Assembly (NCBI GenBank): GCA_964036045.1
Contig: OZ038379.1
Coordinates: 123,158,691 to 123,222,690, forward strand
Reading direction: 5' to 3'
DNA from: Eutreptiella sp. 'Long Island Sound 2002'
Lineage: Eukaryota > Euglenozoa > Euglenophyceae > Eutreptiales > Eutreptiaceae
DNA: 64,000 bases
In this document: positions 1 through 11,559 of the stretch, piece by piece
How the letters are laid out: every line of letters starts with the position of its first letter
Numbering within the stretch: position 1 is the first letter of the stretch
Program-made: the position numbers and the translations under genes
The notes under the pieces: model-generated
The model's database searches: none
Told to the model about the DNA's origin: nothing
What the model saw: only the letters and a program-made list of their open reading frames with translations

Positions 1-620
1 CAGCCGGCGGTCGGCAATGGCCCTGAGCGTCCCACACAGTGGGGTCGGTGGGCGTGCCGGGGGAGGGCGCGTCCTGCAGGTCTCGCTGCGGAGGGCGCGC
101 GCGCTAGGGCGTCGGCGTGCCCGGTGTGGGCCCCTCTGCGGGCCGAGGGACTTGCGGTGAGCTGGTCGCGTTGCCCGGGGGCTGAGGCCAAGGCCGGGCG
201 TATGAGTAGCGGCGGGCGGCCAAGTGGGCGCGGGGGCCTTGGCGGTCGCTGGGAGGCGTGGGCGGCCCAGCCGGCGGTCGGCCGAGGCTCCAAGGGCCCC
301 ACTCCGTGGGGCCCGGGGGCGTGCCGGGGGCGAGTGCGCTGTGCAGGCCAAGCTGCGGGGGGCGCACGGGCGAGGGTGTCGGCGTGCCCGTCGGGGGCCC
401 CCCGAGGGCCGTGGGACCCGCGGCTGGCAGGGAGGGCTGCTCGGGGGCCGAGGCCGGGGCAGGGAGCGTGGGTAGCGGCGCCTACGGGGTCGAGTGCTCG
501 AGGCGAGTGCGGGGTGGAGTGTGCGGGCCGGCCGGAGGCCGGTGGCCTCACTGGGAGTCCTACACGGATGGGTCGATGGGTGTGCCGGGGGCGTACGCAG
601 CGTGCAGGTCGGGCAGCAGC
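1..620. repeat. Degenerate block C repeats at window edge
   Basis: This GC-rich stretch has roughly 270-290 bp periodicity. Phrases such as 'gtagcggcg', 'ccccactcc(g/a)tgggg' and 'gcgtcggcgtgcccg' recur. They match the better preserved block C copies at 3946, 15331, 22281 and 39081. It is the end of a macrosatellite unit that continues left of the window. No coding signal is visible on the plus strand. Confidence 0.6.
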
Positions 621-1085
621 GGGCGTACGTGCAGGGCGTCGGCGTGCCCGATGAGGACCTCACTGAGGACCGAGGGGTTGGCGGCTAGCAGTATGCGATG
701 CCCGGGGGGGGTGGCGGCGAGGAGCGGGAGGATGTCCGCGGCCCGCGACGTGGGGGTGAACACGACGTGGGCCGGGTGCGGCCCTGGGAGCGGTGCCGGG
801 GGGAGCGGGACCGCAGGACGGCGGTCTACTGTGAGGCGCCAAGTGGCGCAACGGCGGAGGAGCCAGACTAGGGCGATGCTGTGGCGCAGTGTGTGGGGCT
901 GGGTGCTGGGCGGCGCGGGGACGTGCGGCGGGAGGGGGGGGGGGCGGGGCGGTGACGTGGGAGGGGGCACGGCGGAGGAGTGACGCCAGCGACGTGTGTG
1001 TCGTGCTGAGGGTGGAGAGGAGCTCGCGGAGGAGCTCTTCCCGGCCGGCGCTGTCCAGCAGAGGGGGGGCGCCGTGGGGGGAGGA
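560..1085 (-). pseudogene. Possible degraded coding fragment (minus strand)
   Basis: This stretch is not shared with other macrosatellite copies. On the minus strand two frames give protein-like rather than repetitive sequence. One, near 1015-1060, encodes an amphipathic helix-like stretch (LLDSAGREELLRELLSTL). A second, at about 560-880, reads through hydrophobic and basic residues (for example HRILLAANPSVLSEVLIGHA) and stops at 560. The two pieces are in different frames, so a frameshift would be needed to join them. I recognise no domain. It could be a remnant of a retroelement ORF or just GC-rich sequence that happens to lack stops. Confidence 0.2.
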
Positions 1086-1086
1086 G

Positions 1087-3517
1087 GTATGTATGTATGT
1101 ATGTATGTATGTATGTATGTATGTATGTATGTATGTATGTATGTATGTATGTATGTATGTATGTATGTATGTATGTATGTATGTATGTATGTATGTATGT
1201 ATGTATGTATGTATGTATGTATGTATGTATGTATGTATGTATGTATGTATGTATGTATGTATGTATGTATGTATGTATGTATGTATGTATGTATGTATGT
1301 ATGTATGTATGTATGTATGTATGTATGTATGTATGTATGTATGTATGTATGTATGTATGTATGTATGTATGTATGTAGGTAGGTAGGTAGGTAGGTATGT
1401 ATGTATGTATGTATGTATGTACGTAGGTAGGTACGTATGTATGTATGTATGTATGTATGTATGTATGTATGTATGTATGTATGTATGTATGTATGTATGT
1501 ATGTATGTATGTATGTATGTATGTATGTATGTATGTATGTATGTATGTATGTATGTATGTATGTATGTATGTATGTATGTATGTATGTATGTATGTATGT
1601 ATGTATGTATGTATGTATGTATGTATGTATGTATGTATGTATGTATGTATGTAGGTAGGTAGGTAGGTAGGTAGGTATGTATGTATGTATGTATGTATGT
1701 ACGTAGGTAGGTACGTATGTATGTATGTATGTATGTATGTATGTATGTATGTATGTATGTATGTATGTATGTATGTATGTATGTATGTATGTATGTATGT
1801 ATGTATGTATGTATGTATGTATGTATGTATGTATGTATGTATGTATGTATGTATGTATGTATGTATGTATGTATGTATGTATGTATGTATGTATGTATGT
1901 ATGTATGTATGTATGTATGTATGTATGTATGTATGTATGTATGTATGTATGTATGTATGTATGTATGTATGTATGTATGTATGTATGTATGTATGTATGT
2001 ATGTATGTATGTATGTATGTATGTATGTATGTATGTATGTATGTATGTATGTATGTATGTATGTATGTATGTATGTATGTATGTATGTATGTATGTATGT
2101 ATGTATGTATGTATGTATGTATGTATGTATGTATGTATGTATGTATGTATGTATGTATGTATGTATGTATGTATGTATGTATGTATGTATGTATGTATGT
2201 ATGTATGTATGTATGTATGTATGTATGTATGTATGTATGTATGTATGTATGTATGTATGTATGTATGTATGTATGTATGTATGTATGTATGTATGTATGT
2301 ATGTATGTATGTATGTATGTATGTACGTAGGTAGGTAGGTATGTATGTATGTATGTATGTATGTAGGTAGGTATGTATGTATGTATGTATGTATGTATGT
2401 ATGTATGTATGTATGTATGTATGTATGTATGTATGTATGTATGTATGTATGTATGTATGTATGTATGTATGTATGTATGTATGTATGTATGTATGTATGT
2501 ATGTATGTATGTATGTATGTATGTATGTATGTATGTATGTATGTATGTATGTATGTATGTATGTATGTAGGTAGGTAGGTAGGTAGGTATGTATGTATGT
2601 ATGTATGTATGTACGTAGGTAGGTACGTATGTATGTATGTATGTATGTATGTATGTATGTATGTATGTATGTATGTATGTATGTATGTATGTATGTATGT
2701 ATGTATGTATGTATGTATGTATGTATGTATGTATGTATGTATGTATGTATGTATGTATGTATGTATGTATGTATGTATGTATGTATGTATGTATGTATGT
2801 ATGTATGTATGTATGTATGTATGTATGTATGTATGTATGTATGTATGTATGTATGTATGTATGTATGTATGTATGTATGTATGTATGTATGTATGTATGT
2901 ATGTATGTATGTATGTATGTATGTATGTATGTATGTATGTATGTATGTATGTATGTATGTATGTATGTATGTATGTATGTATGTATGTATGTATGTATGT
3001 ATGTATGTATGTATGTATGTATGTATGTATGTATGTATGTATGTATGTATGTATGTATGTATGTATGTATGTATGTATGTATGTATGTATGTATGTATGT
3101 ATGTATGTATGTATGTATGTATGTATGTATGTATGTATGTATGTATGTATGTATGTATGTATGTATGTATGTATGTATGTATGTATGTATGTATGTATGT
3201 ATGTATGTATGTATGTATGTATGTATGTATGTATGTATGTATGTATGTATGTATGTATGTATGTATGTATGTATGTATGTATGTATGTATGTATGTATGT
3301 ATGTATGTATGTATGTATGTATGTATGTATGTATGTATGTATGTATGTATGTATGTATGTATGTATGTATGTATGTATGTATGTATGTATGTATGTATGT
3401 ATGTATGTAGTATGTAGGTAGGTAGGTATGTATGTATGTATGTATGTATGTATGTATGTATGTATGTATGTATGTATGTATGTATGTATGTATGTATGTA
3501 TGTATGTATGTATGTAT
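1087..3517. repeat. (ATGT)n microsatellite, 2.4 kb
   Basis: This is almost pure tetranucleotide ATGT repeat, the longest in the window. It is broken only by short variant islands made of GTAG and GTAC units near 1377-1437, 1652-1717, 2325-2373, 2567-2629 and 3413-3427. The apparent YVCM and IHTY reading frames across it are translations of the repeat, not genes. Confidence 0.98.
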
Positions 3518-3945
3518 TGTTGTTGTTGTTGTTGAGGGCACCCAGCACGTGCCGGCGGGAGAAATTGCCAGACACGCTCTCCCTGGGCAGGGCGCAAGGG
3601 AGCAGTCGGCCGGCGTCACGCTGGCCGGGCGTGTGCCGACGACGACCGAGGGGGGGGGGGGGGGGGGGCGCCGTGGAGTGGAGGGGGGGGGGGTGTGCGT
3701 GGAGGAGGGTGTGGCTACCTGGGGGCGCGCGTCGCTGTGAGAGGGACCACCTGCCCATGCGACCCTGGTTCCCTCCCCCGCCGTGGGGGGAGGGCGTGCG
3801 CACCTGTGCGAAACGGAGGCGGGATGGGGGGCGGGGTGGAGGGACCACCTGTCCGGGGACCTGCGCGGCCCCGGTTCCCCTCGCTTCCAGCCGCCACTCC
3901 CCCGCTACAGGGGAGGGGGCTACGTCCTGTGCGGAGGTGGAGTAA
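3517..3945. repeat. Macrosatellite block A/B, copy 1
   Basis: It begins with (TTG)n directly after the microsatellite. It continues into 'GGGCACCCAGCACGTGCC', which contains a CACGTG E-box-like hexamer, and a conserved stretch with a poly-G run at 3650-3668. Block B follows, with two 'gagggaccacctg' phrases about 110 bp apart. Near-identical copies are at 13121, 14896, 21865 and 38686, and an inverted copy is at 35931-36335. Confidence 0.85.
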
Positions 3946-4440
3946 GGGGGGTGGAGGGGGCGGGGACTATGTATGGTCTATCCCCTGGTGCCCGTCCCTG
4001 TGTCCCGTGTGCGGGAGGCCGCGCGGCACGGCCGGCCGGGGGGCTCAGGCCTGGGCCGGGCGCGTGGGTAGCGGCGGGCGGCCGAGGCGGAGGCGGCGCC
4101 ATGCGGGTGCGGGGCCCGTGGCGGTCGCGGGGCGGTGTGGGCGGACCGGCCGGCGGCCGACGGTGGCCCTGAGAGCCCCACTCCATGGGGTCGGCGGGCG
4201 CGCCGGGGGCACGCGCGCCGCGCAGGCCTGGCCGTGGGGGGCGCGTGTGCAAGGGCGTCGGCGCGCCCGTTGCGGGCCCCACTGCGGGCCGCGGGACCAG
4301 CGGCTAGCTGGAAGCGTGGCCTGGGGGCCGATGCCTGGGTCCGGCGCGTGGGTAGCGGCGGGCGGCCGCGGGGCCGCGCCGGCGGACCGGCCGTTGGTCG
4401 GCGGCGGCCCTGAGAGCCCCACTCCACGGGGTCGGCGTAC
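3946..4440. repeat. Macrosatellite block C, copy 1
   Basis: The block opens with 'ggggactatgtatggtctat'. It then holds about one and a half copies of a ~284-bp repeat, whose 'cgcgtgggtagcggcggg' phrase starts at 4061 and again at 4345. No gene is seen. Confidence 0.8.
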
Positions 4441-4700
4441 ACGTGGGGGGGGGGGGGGGGGCTGTGGGCTGGCGGGTGGGTGCGCGCGCGAGGGGTGCGG
4501 TGAGCTCAGCCGCAGAGCGTCACCGTGCGGCCGACCGGGCGGAGGAGCGGCCGGGGGTGGCCAAAGTCGGCCGGGGAGCTCGGGGCGCTCGAGGTGTCGG
4601 CGGGGCCGCGGTCGGCGGTGGGGCCCGTTCCCCGCTCAGCGGGGACGAATCCCGCCGAGCATCATCCACGGGGGCGAATTCTGGTGGAGGCGGGGGGGGG
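4441..4700. repeat. Macrosatellite block D (pre-minisatellite copy)
   Basis: It starts with a poly-G tract, followed by 'gtgagctcagccgcagagcgtcacc' split by copy-specific changes, then the conserved hairpin. It is shortened at its right edge compared with the copies at 11560 and 15870, and passes directly into the minisatellite. Confidence 0.8.
4634..4660. ncRNA. Block D hairpin, copy 1 (one A-C mismatch)
   Basis: Arms are GCTCAGCGGG (4634-4643) and CCCGCCGAGC (4651-4660) around the 7-base loop GACGAAT. One position is A opposite C. Transcription is not shown, so the ncRNA label only records a conserved foldable stem. Confidence 0.4.
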
Positions 4701-7700
4701 CGCGTATGGGCGCGGCATGGGGCTGCGCAGGGGCGCAGTAGCGTGGGGCCGCGCAGGGGCGCAGCGTGGGGCTGCGCAGCGGCGCAGCGCGGGGCTGAGC
4801 AGGGGCGCAGTGTGGGGCTGCGCAGGGGCGCAGTAGTGTGGGGCTGCGCAGGGGCGCAGCGCGGGGCCGCGCATGGGCGCGGCACGGGGCTGCGCAGGGG
4901 TGCAATAGCAGGGGGCTGCGCAGGGGCGCAGCGTGGGGCTGCGCAGGGGCGCAGCGCGGGGCTGAGCAGGGGCGTAGCGTGGGGCTGCGCAGGGGCGCAG
5001 CGCGGGGCTGAGCAGGGGCGTAACGTGGGGCTGCGCAGGGGCGCAGTAGTGCGGGGCTGCGCAGGGGCGCAGCGTGGGGCTGCGCAGCGGCGCAGCGCGG
5101 GGCTGAGCAGGGGCGCAGCGTGGGGCTGCGCAGGGGCGCAGTAGTGCGGGGCTGCGCAGGGGCGCAGCGTGGGGCTGCGCAGCGGCGCTGCGCGGGGCTG
5201 AGCAGGGGCGCAGTGTGGGGCTGCGCAGGGGCGCAGTAGTGTGGGGCTGCGCAGGGGCGCAGCGCGGGGCCGCGCAGGGGCGCAGCGCGGGGCTGAGCAG
5301 GGGCGCAGCGTGGGGCTGCGCAGGGGCGCAGCGCGGGGCTGAGCAGGGGCGAATCGTGGGGCTGCGCAGTGGCGCAGTAGTGTGGGGCAGCGCAGAGGCG
5401 CAGCGTGGGGCTGGGCAGGGGCGCAGCGTGGGGTCGCGCCGGAGTGCAGCGTGGGGCCGCGCAGGGGCGCGGCGTGGGACCGAGCAGGGGCGCAGCAGCG
5501 CTGGGCTGCGCAGGGGCGCAGCGTGGGGCTGCGCAGGGGCGCAGCGCGGGGCTGAGCAGGGGCGTAGCGTGGGGCTGCGCAGGGGCGCAGCGCAGGGCTG
5601 AGCAGGGGCGCAGCGCGGGGCTGAGCAGGGGCGTAACGTGGGGCTGCGCAGGGGCGCAGTACTGCGGGGCTGCGTAGGGGCGCAGCGTGGGGCTGCGCAG
5701 CGGCGCAGCGCGGGGCTGAGCAGGGGCGCAGCGTGGGGCTGCGCAGGGGCGCAGCGTGGGGCTGCGCAGGGGCGCAGCGCGGGGCTGAGCAGGGGCGCAG
5801 CGTGGGGCTGCGCAGGGGCGCAGCGCGGGGCTGAGCAGGGGCGAATCGTGGGGCTGCGCAGGGGCGCAGTAGTGTGGGGCAGCGCAGAGGCGCAGCGTGG
5901 GGCTGGGCAGGGGCGCAGCGTGGGGTCGCGCCGGAGTGCAGCGTGGGGCCGCGCAGGGGCGCGGCGTGGGACCGAGCAGGGGCGCAGCAGCACTGGGCTG
6001 CGCAGGGGCGCAGCGTGGGGCTGCGCGGGGGCGCGGTGCGGGGTTGCGCAGGGGCGCAGCAGCGTGGGGCTGCGCAGGGGCGCAGCAGCGTGGGGCTGCG
6101 CCGGGGCGCGGCATGGGGCCATGAAGGGGCGCAGCAGCGTGGGGCTGCGCAGAGGCGCAGCTTGGGGCTGAGTAGGGGCGAATCGTGGGGCTGCGCAGGG
6201 GCGCAGTAGTGTGGGGCTGCGCAGGGGCGCAGTGTCGGGCTGGGCAGGGGCGCAGCGTGGGGTCGCGCCGGAGTGCAGCGTGGGGCCGCGCATGGGCGCG
6301 GCCTGGGGCCGCGCAGGGGCGCGGCGTGGGGCCGCGCAGGCGCGCAGCAGCGCTGGGCTGCGCAGGGGCGCAGCGTGGGGCTGCGCGGGGGCGCGGTGCG
6401 GGGTTGCGCAGGGGCGCAGCAGTTTGGGGCTGCGCAGGGGCGCAGCAGCGTGGGGCTGCGCCGGGGCGCGGCATGGGGCCGTGAAGGGGCGCAGCAGCGT
6501 GGGGCTGCGTAGGGGCGCAGCGTGGGGCTGCGTAGGGGCGCAAAGGTTTGGGGCGGCGCGGGGGCGTAGTAGTGCGGTGCTGCGCAGGGGCGCAGCGCGG
6601 GGTTGCACAGGGGCGCCACAGCGTGGGGCTGGGCAGGGGCGTAGCACCGTGGGCGCAGCAACTTGGGGCTGCGCAGGGGCGCAGCAGCGTGGGGCTGCGC
6701 TGGAGTGCAGTGTGGGGCTGCGCACGGGCGCAGCGGCGTGGGGCTGCGCAGGGGAGCAGCAGCGTGTGGGGCTGGGCAGGGGCGTAGCAGCGTGGGGCTG
6801 GGCAGGGGCGTAGCAGCGTGGGCGCAGTAACCTGGGGCTGCGCGGGGGCGCAGCAGCGTGGGGCTGCGCTGTAGGGCAGCGTGGGGCTGCGCAGGGGCGC
6901 AGCGGCGTGGGGCTGTGCAGGGGAGCAGCAGCGTGGGGCTGCGCAGGGGTGTAGCAGCCCGGGGCTGGGCAGGGGCGTAGTAGCGTGGGGCTGCGCAGGG
7001 GCGCGGCAGCCAGGGCTGTGCAGGGGCGCAGCAGCGGGGGGCTGTGCAGGGGCGTAGCAGCGTGGGCGCAGTAACCTGGGGCGGCGCAGGGGCGCAGCAG
7101 CCTGGGGCTGCGCTGGAGGGCAGCGTGGGGCTGCGCAGGGGCGCAGCAGCGCGGGGCAGTGCAGGGGAGCAGCTGCGTGGGGCTGCGCTGGAGGGCAGCG
7201 TGGGGCTGCGCAGGGGCGCAGCAGCGCGGGGCTGTGCAGGGGAGCAGCAGCGTGGGGCTGCGCTGGAGGCAGCGTGGGGTTGCGCAGGGGCGCAGCAACC
7301 TGGGGCGGCGCAGGGGCGCAGCAGCCTGGGGCTGCGCTGGAGGGCAGCGTGGGGCTGCGCAGGGGCGCAGCAGTGTGGTGCCGCGTAGGGGCGCAGCAGC
7401 CCGGGGCTGGGCAGGGGCGCAGTAGCGTGGGACTGCGCAGGGGCGCGGCATCCAGGGCTGTGCAGGGGCGCAGCAGCGTGGGGCTGTGCAGGGGCGTAGC
7501 AGCTTGGGCGCAGCAACCTGGGGCTGCGTAGGGGCGCAGCAGCGTGGGGCTGCGCTGGAGCGCAGCGTGGGGCTGCGCAGGGGCGCAGCAGCGTGGGGCT
7601 GCGCTGGAGTGCAGCGTGGGGCTGTGCAGGGATGCAGCAGCGTGGGGCTGCGCTGGAGTGCAGCGTGGGGCTGCGTAGGGGCGCAGCAGCGTGGGGCTGC

Positions 7701-10390
7701 GCTGGAGTGCAGCGTGAGGCTGCGTAGGGGCGCAGCAGCGTGGGGCTGCGCCGGAGTGCAGCGTGGGGCTGCGCAGGGACGCAGCAGCGTGGGGCTGCGC
7801 TGGAATGCAGCGTGGGGCTGCGTAGGGGCGCAGCAGCGTGGGGCTGCGCTGGAGTGCAGCGTGGGGCTGCGCAGGGGCGCAGCAGCGTGGGGCTGCGCTG
7901 GAGTGCAGCGTGGGGCTGCGTAGGGGCGCAGCAGCGTGGGGCTGTGCAGGGGAGCAGCAGCGTGGGGCTGCGCTGGAGGCAGCGTGGGGTTGCGCAGGGG
8001 CGCAGCAACCTGGGGCGGCGCAGGGGCGCAGCAGCCTGGGGCTGCGCTGGAGGGCAGCGTGGGGCTGCGCAGGGGCGCAGCAGTGTGGTGCCGCGTAGGG
8101 GCGCAGCAGCCCGGGGCTGGGCAGGGGCGCAGTAGCGTGGGACTGCGCAGGGGCGCGGCATCCAGGGCTGTGCAGGGGCGCAGCAGCGTGGGGCTGTGCA
8201 GGGGCGTAGCAGCTTGGGCGCAGCAACCTGGGGCTGCGTAGGGGCGCAGCAGCGTGGGGCTGCGCTGGAGCGCAGCGTGGGGCTGCGCAGGGGCGCAGCA
8301 GCGTGGGGCTGCGCTGGAGTGCAGCGTGGGGCTGTGCAGGGATGCAGCAGCGTGGGGCTGCGCTGGAGTGCAGCGTGGGGCTGCGTAGGGGCGCAGCAGC
8401 GTGGGGCTGCGCTGGAGTGCAGCGTGAGGCTGCGTAGGGGCGCAGCAGCGTGGGGCTGCGCCGGAGTGCAGCGTGGGGCTGCGCAGGGACGCAGCAGCGT
8501 GGGGCTGCGCTGGAATGCAGCGTGGGGCTGCGTAGGGGCGCAGCAGCGTGGGGCTGCGCTGGAGTGCAGCGTGGGGCTGCGCAGGGGCGCAGCAGCGTGG
8601 GGCTGCGCTGGAGTGCAGCGTGGGGCTGCGTAGGGGCGCAGCAGCGTGGGGCTGCGCTGGAGTGCAGCGTGGGGCCGCGCAGGGGTGCAGCAGCGTGGGG
8701 CTGCGCTGGAGTGCAGCGTGGGGCTGCGCTGGAGTGCAGCGTGGGGCTGCGTAGGGGCGCAGCAGCGTGGGGCTGCGCTGGAGCGCAGCGTGGGGCTGCG
8801 CAGGGGCGCAGCAGCGTGGGGCTGCGCTGGAGTGCAGCGTGGGGCTGCGTAGGGGCGCAGCAGCGTGGGGCTGCGCTGGAGTGCAGCGTGGGGCCGCGCA
8901 GGGGTGCAGCAGCGTGGGGCTGCGCTGGAGTGCAGCGTGGGGCTGCGCTGGAGTGCAGCGTGGGGCTGCGTAGGGGTGCAGCAGCGTGGGGCTGCGCCGG
9001 AGTGCAGCGTGGGGCTGCGCAGGGGCGCAGCAGCGTGGGGCTGCGCTGGAGTGCAGCGTGGGGCTGCGCAGGGGCGCAGCAGCGTGGGGCTGCGCTGGAG
9101 TGCAGTGTGGGGCTGCGTAGGGGCGCAGCAGCGTGGGGCTGCGCTGGAGTGCAGTGTGGGGCTGCGTAGGGGCGCAGCAGCGTGGGGCTGCGCTGCAGTG
9201 CAGCGTGGGGCTGCGTAGGGGCGCAGCAGCGTGGGGCTGCGCTGGAGTGCAGCGTGGGGCTGCGCAGGGGTGCAGCAGCGTGGGGCTGCGCAGGGGCGCA
9301 GCAGCGTGCAGCTGCGCTGGAGGGCAGCGTGGGGCTGCGCAGGGGCGCAGCAGCGTGCAGCTGCGCTGGAGGGCAGCGTGGGGCTGCGCAGGGGCGCGGC
9401 AGCCAGGGCTGTGCACGGGCGCAGCAGCCTGGGGCTGTGCGGGGGCGTAGCAGCGCGGGCGCAGCAACCCGGGGCTGCGCAGGGGCGCAACAGCGAGGGG
9501 CTGCGCTGGAGCGCAGCGTGGGGCCGCGCACGGGTGCAGCAGCGTGGGGCTGCGCTGGAGTGCAGCGTGGGGCTGCGTAGGGGCGCAGCAGCGTGGGGCT
9601 GCGCTGGAGTGCAGCGTGGGGCTGCGTAGGGGCGCAGCAGCGTGGGACTGCGCCGGAGTGCAGCGTGGGGCTGCGTAGGGGCGCAGCAGCATGCTGCGCT
9701 GGAGTGCAGCGTGGGGCTGCGCAGGGGCTCAGCAGCGTGGGGCTGCGCTGGAGTGCAGCGTGGGGCTGCGTAGGGGCGCAGCAGCGTGGGGCTGCGCTGG
9801 GGTGCAGCGTGGGGTTGCGTAGGGGCGAAGCAGCGTGGGGCTGCGCTGGAGTGCAGCGTGGGGCTGCGCAGGGGCGCAGCAGCGTGGGGCTGCGCTGGGG
9901 TGCAACGTGGGGCTGCGTAGGGGCGCAGCCGCGTGGGGCTGCGCTGGAGTGCAGCGTGGGGCTGCGTAGGGGCGAAGCAGCGTGGAGCTGCGCCGGAGTG
10001 CAGCGTGGGGCTGCGTACGGGCGCAGCAGCGTGGGGCTGCGTTGGAGTGTAGCGTGGGGCTGCGTAGGGGCGCAGCAGCTTGGGGCTGCGCTGCAGTGTA
10101 GCGTGGGGCTGCGTAGGGGCGCAGCAGCGTGCAGCTGCGCTGGAGGGCAGCGTGGGGCTGCGCAGGGGTGCAGCAGCGTGGGGCTGCGCAGGGGTGCAGC
10201 AGTGTGGGGCTGTGCAGGGGTGCGGCAGCGTGGGGCTTCGCAGGGGTGCAGCAGCGTGGGGCTGCGCAGGGGCGCAGCAGCGTGGGGCTGCGCAGGGGTG
10301 CAGCAGCGTGGGGCTGCGCAGGGGCGCAGCAGCGTGGGGCTGCGCAGAGCAGCTGTGTGGGGCGGCGCAGTGGTTGGGGGGCTGTGTAGG
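4701..10390. repeat. Minisatellite E, copy 1 (~23/26-bp units, 49-bp dimers)
   Basis: This is 5.7 kb of tandem units of the type 'tggggctgcgcaggggcgca'. From about 7500 the units alternate between a 26-bp form (gcgcaggggcgcagcagcg core) and a 23-bp form (gcgctggagtgcagcg core), giving a 49-bp dimer. Longer segmental copies are superimposed: 710 bp at 7231-7940 repeated at 7941-8650, about 492 bp near 5382 and 5874, and 219 bp near 8548 and 8767. All three minus-strand frames stay open for about 5 kb because the unit lacks stop triplets on that strand. I regard those frames as artefacts. Confidence 0.95.
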
Positions 10391-10680
10391 GGCGTAGCGG
10401 CATGGGGGTGCGCTGGGGCGCAGCTGGTGGGCGGCGTGGGGTGCGTGGGGGGCGTGCCGTGGGGTGGTGTGGGGGTGTGGCCTGCTACCTAGCCTTTCAC
10501 TACGAGGATGTGGCGAGGAAGACGCAGGGGAACTGAGGCCGGAGAGCCTGGGGATGGGGGCTGGGGCGCTGGCGGCGGGTTATCCCTGGCTGGGATGGCC
10601 GGGGTGCCCTGGGGTCCCGTGGGGGCGGAGGCTCGCCACGTCGGCCGGGTGTGAAACCACGACCTGTGTTTCCGTCACCG

Positions 10681-10709
10681 AAGTTCTTAGGGTTCTACCC
10701 CAGGAACTT
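10681..10709. ncRNA. Block G stem-loop (12-bp arms, 5-base loop)
   Basis: AAGTTCTTAGGG (10681-10692) pairs with CCCCAGGAACTT (10698-10709) around TTCTA. Eleven of twelve positions can pair, one of them G-U, with a single A-C mismatch. The same stem is unchanged at 26636-26664 and 47417-47445. The copy at about 20060 has one extra T in its left arm. Its role is unknown. Confidence 0.4.
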
Positions 10710-11080
10710 ACCCGCCGCGGGGACTGTGGCCCGGGACGGCCAAGGGGGACGACAATGAAGAGGAAATGGGGGGCCAGGATGAGCCTGGCGGTCGGCACCT
10801 TCCCTCGGCCGGGGGGAGGCCGTTGCCCGGGGCTATTCCCTTCCTCCCGTGGCCGTGGTGCTGTGGTGGGTGGTGGTGTGGCTACCTCCCAACGGGTGTC
10901 TGTGCCCGGTGCCGTGGGTACAGACCCCCGTTGGGGGCGGGTACGAAGCGCCCGGTCGCCTCGCCCCCCCTGCACAACAGCCCGCCAGGCGCCGGTTGGC
11001 CTTTAGCGCCAGCTGTCGTGGGGGGGGGCGCTCGGGGCAGTGCGGGGCCCCTCCGCTCTCCTGGCGGCCCGCACTGCCCG

Positions 11081-11137
11081 TATAATGCATCAAGGGGCGG
11101 CGCGGGCTCGTACCGCACGCGCGGGCCGCGCCGCCCC
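11081..11137. promoter_or_regulatory. TATAAT-like box followed by perfect 12-bp GC hairpin
   Basis: 'TATAATG' at 11081 lies 13 bases before GGGGCGGCGCGG (11094-11105), which pairs perfectly with CCGCGCCGCCCC (11126-11137) across a 20-base loop. The stem is perfect in all four block G copies (also 20475-20518, 27050-27093, 47830-47873). The upstream box reads TATAAT in three copies and TATTAT in the last. Whether it acts as a promoter, terminator or replication structure cannot be told. Confidence 0.35.
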
Positions 11138-11559
11138 AGCCGGGGTGGGGGTCAAGGGGGGGGTCAAGGGGTCGCGGCAGGCGGACGGAGGGTGGCGGGG
11201 GCTCGTACCGCGCACCGGCGGGCCCCACCACCCTCCAGTCGGGAGGCGCAGCTGCTGGGGTTCTGGGGGCCCCACCCAGGGGCCTTCGGCCCCCCCGTTC
11301 GGTTTCGGTGTGGGGGAGGCAAAGGCCACTCGCGGCCATGACACATGGTGCATAGGGAGGGAGGTATGACACATGCAACGCCATGATGCGTGTGGCAGGG
11401 GGAAGGGGTGCAAGGCCTGGACCCCCACCGCGTGCGGGGGGTCCTCTTGTACGTAAGGCGGCCGCCCGTCGGCGGCTGCGGCAGCCCACCTCGGGGGCTT
11501 CGCTACTTGAGAGAGGAGGGGCGGGAGAGTGGGGGGGCGGTGGGGGCACAGCGTGCACG

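Larger units (their letters stand above)
10391..11559. repeat. Macrosatellite block G, copy 1
   Basis: This is the most conserved and least repetitive block of the unit. It runs from 'cctgctacctagcc' near 10482 through 'gtttccgtcacc' to 'cctgagagaggagggg'-type sequence near 11510. It carries the two hairpins annotated separately and a 'TATAATG' at 11081-11087. Other copies start near 19800, 26300 and 47060. Short frames exist but none has recognisable protein character or is preserved between copies. Confidence 0.8.

Noticed and set aside
4520-9692. Three overlapping ~1650-codon minus-strand frames through minisatellite E
   Set aside because: All three frames are open at once because the repeat unit lacks stop triplets on that strand. 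The products are Ala/Pro/Arg/Cys low complexity with no domain.
10391-11559. Block G as an rRNA or snRNA gene or rDNA spacer
   Set aside because: I find no recognisable rRNA or snRNA core sequence anywhere in the window. A spacer role cannot be excluded but has no positive support.
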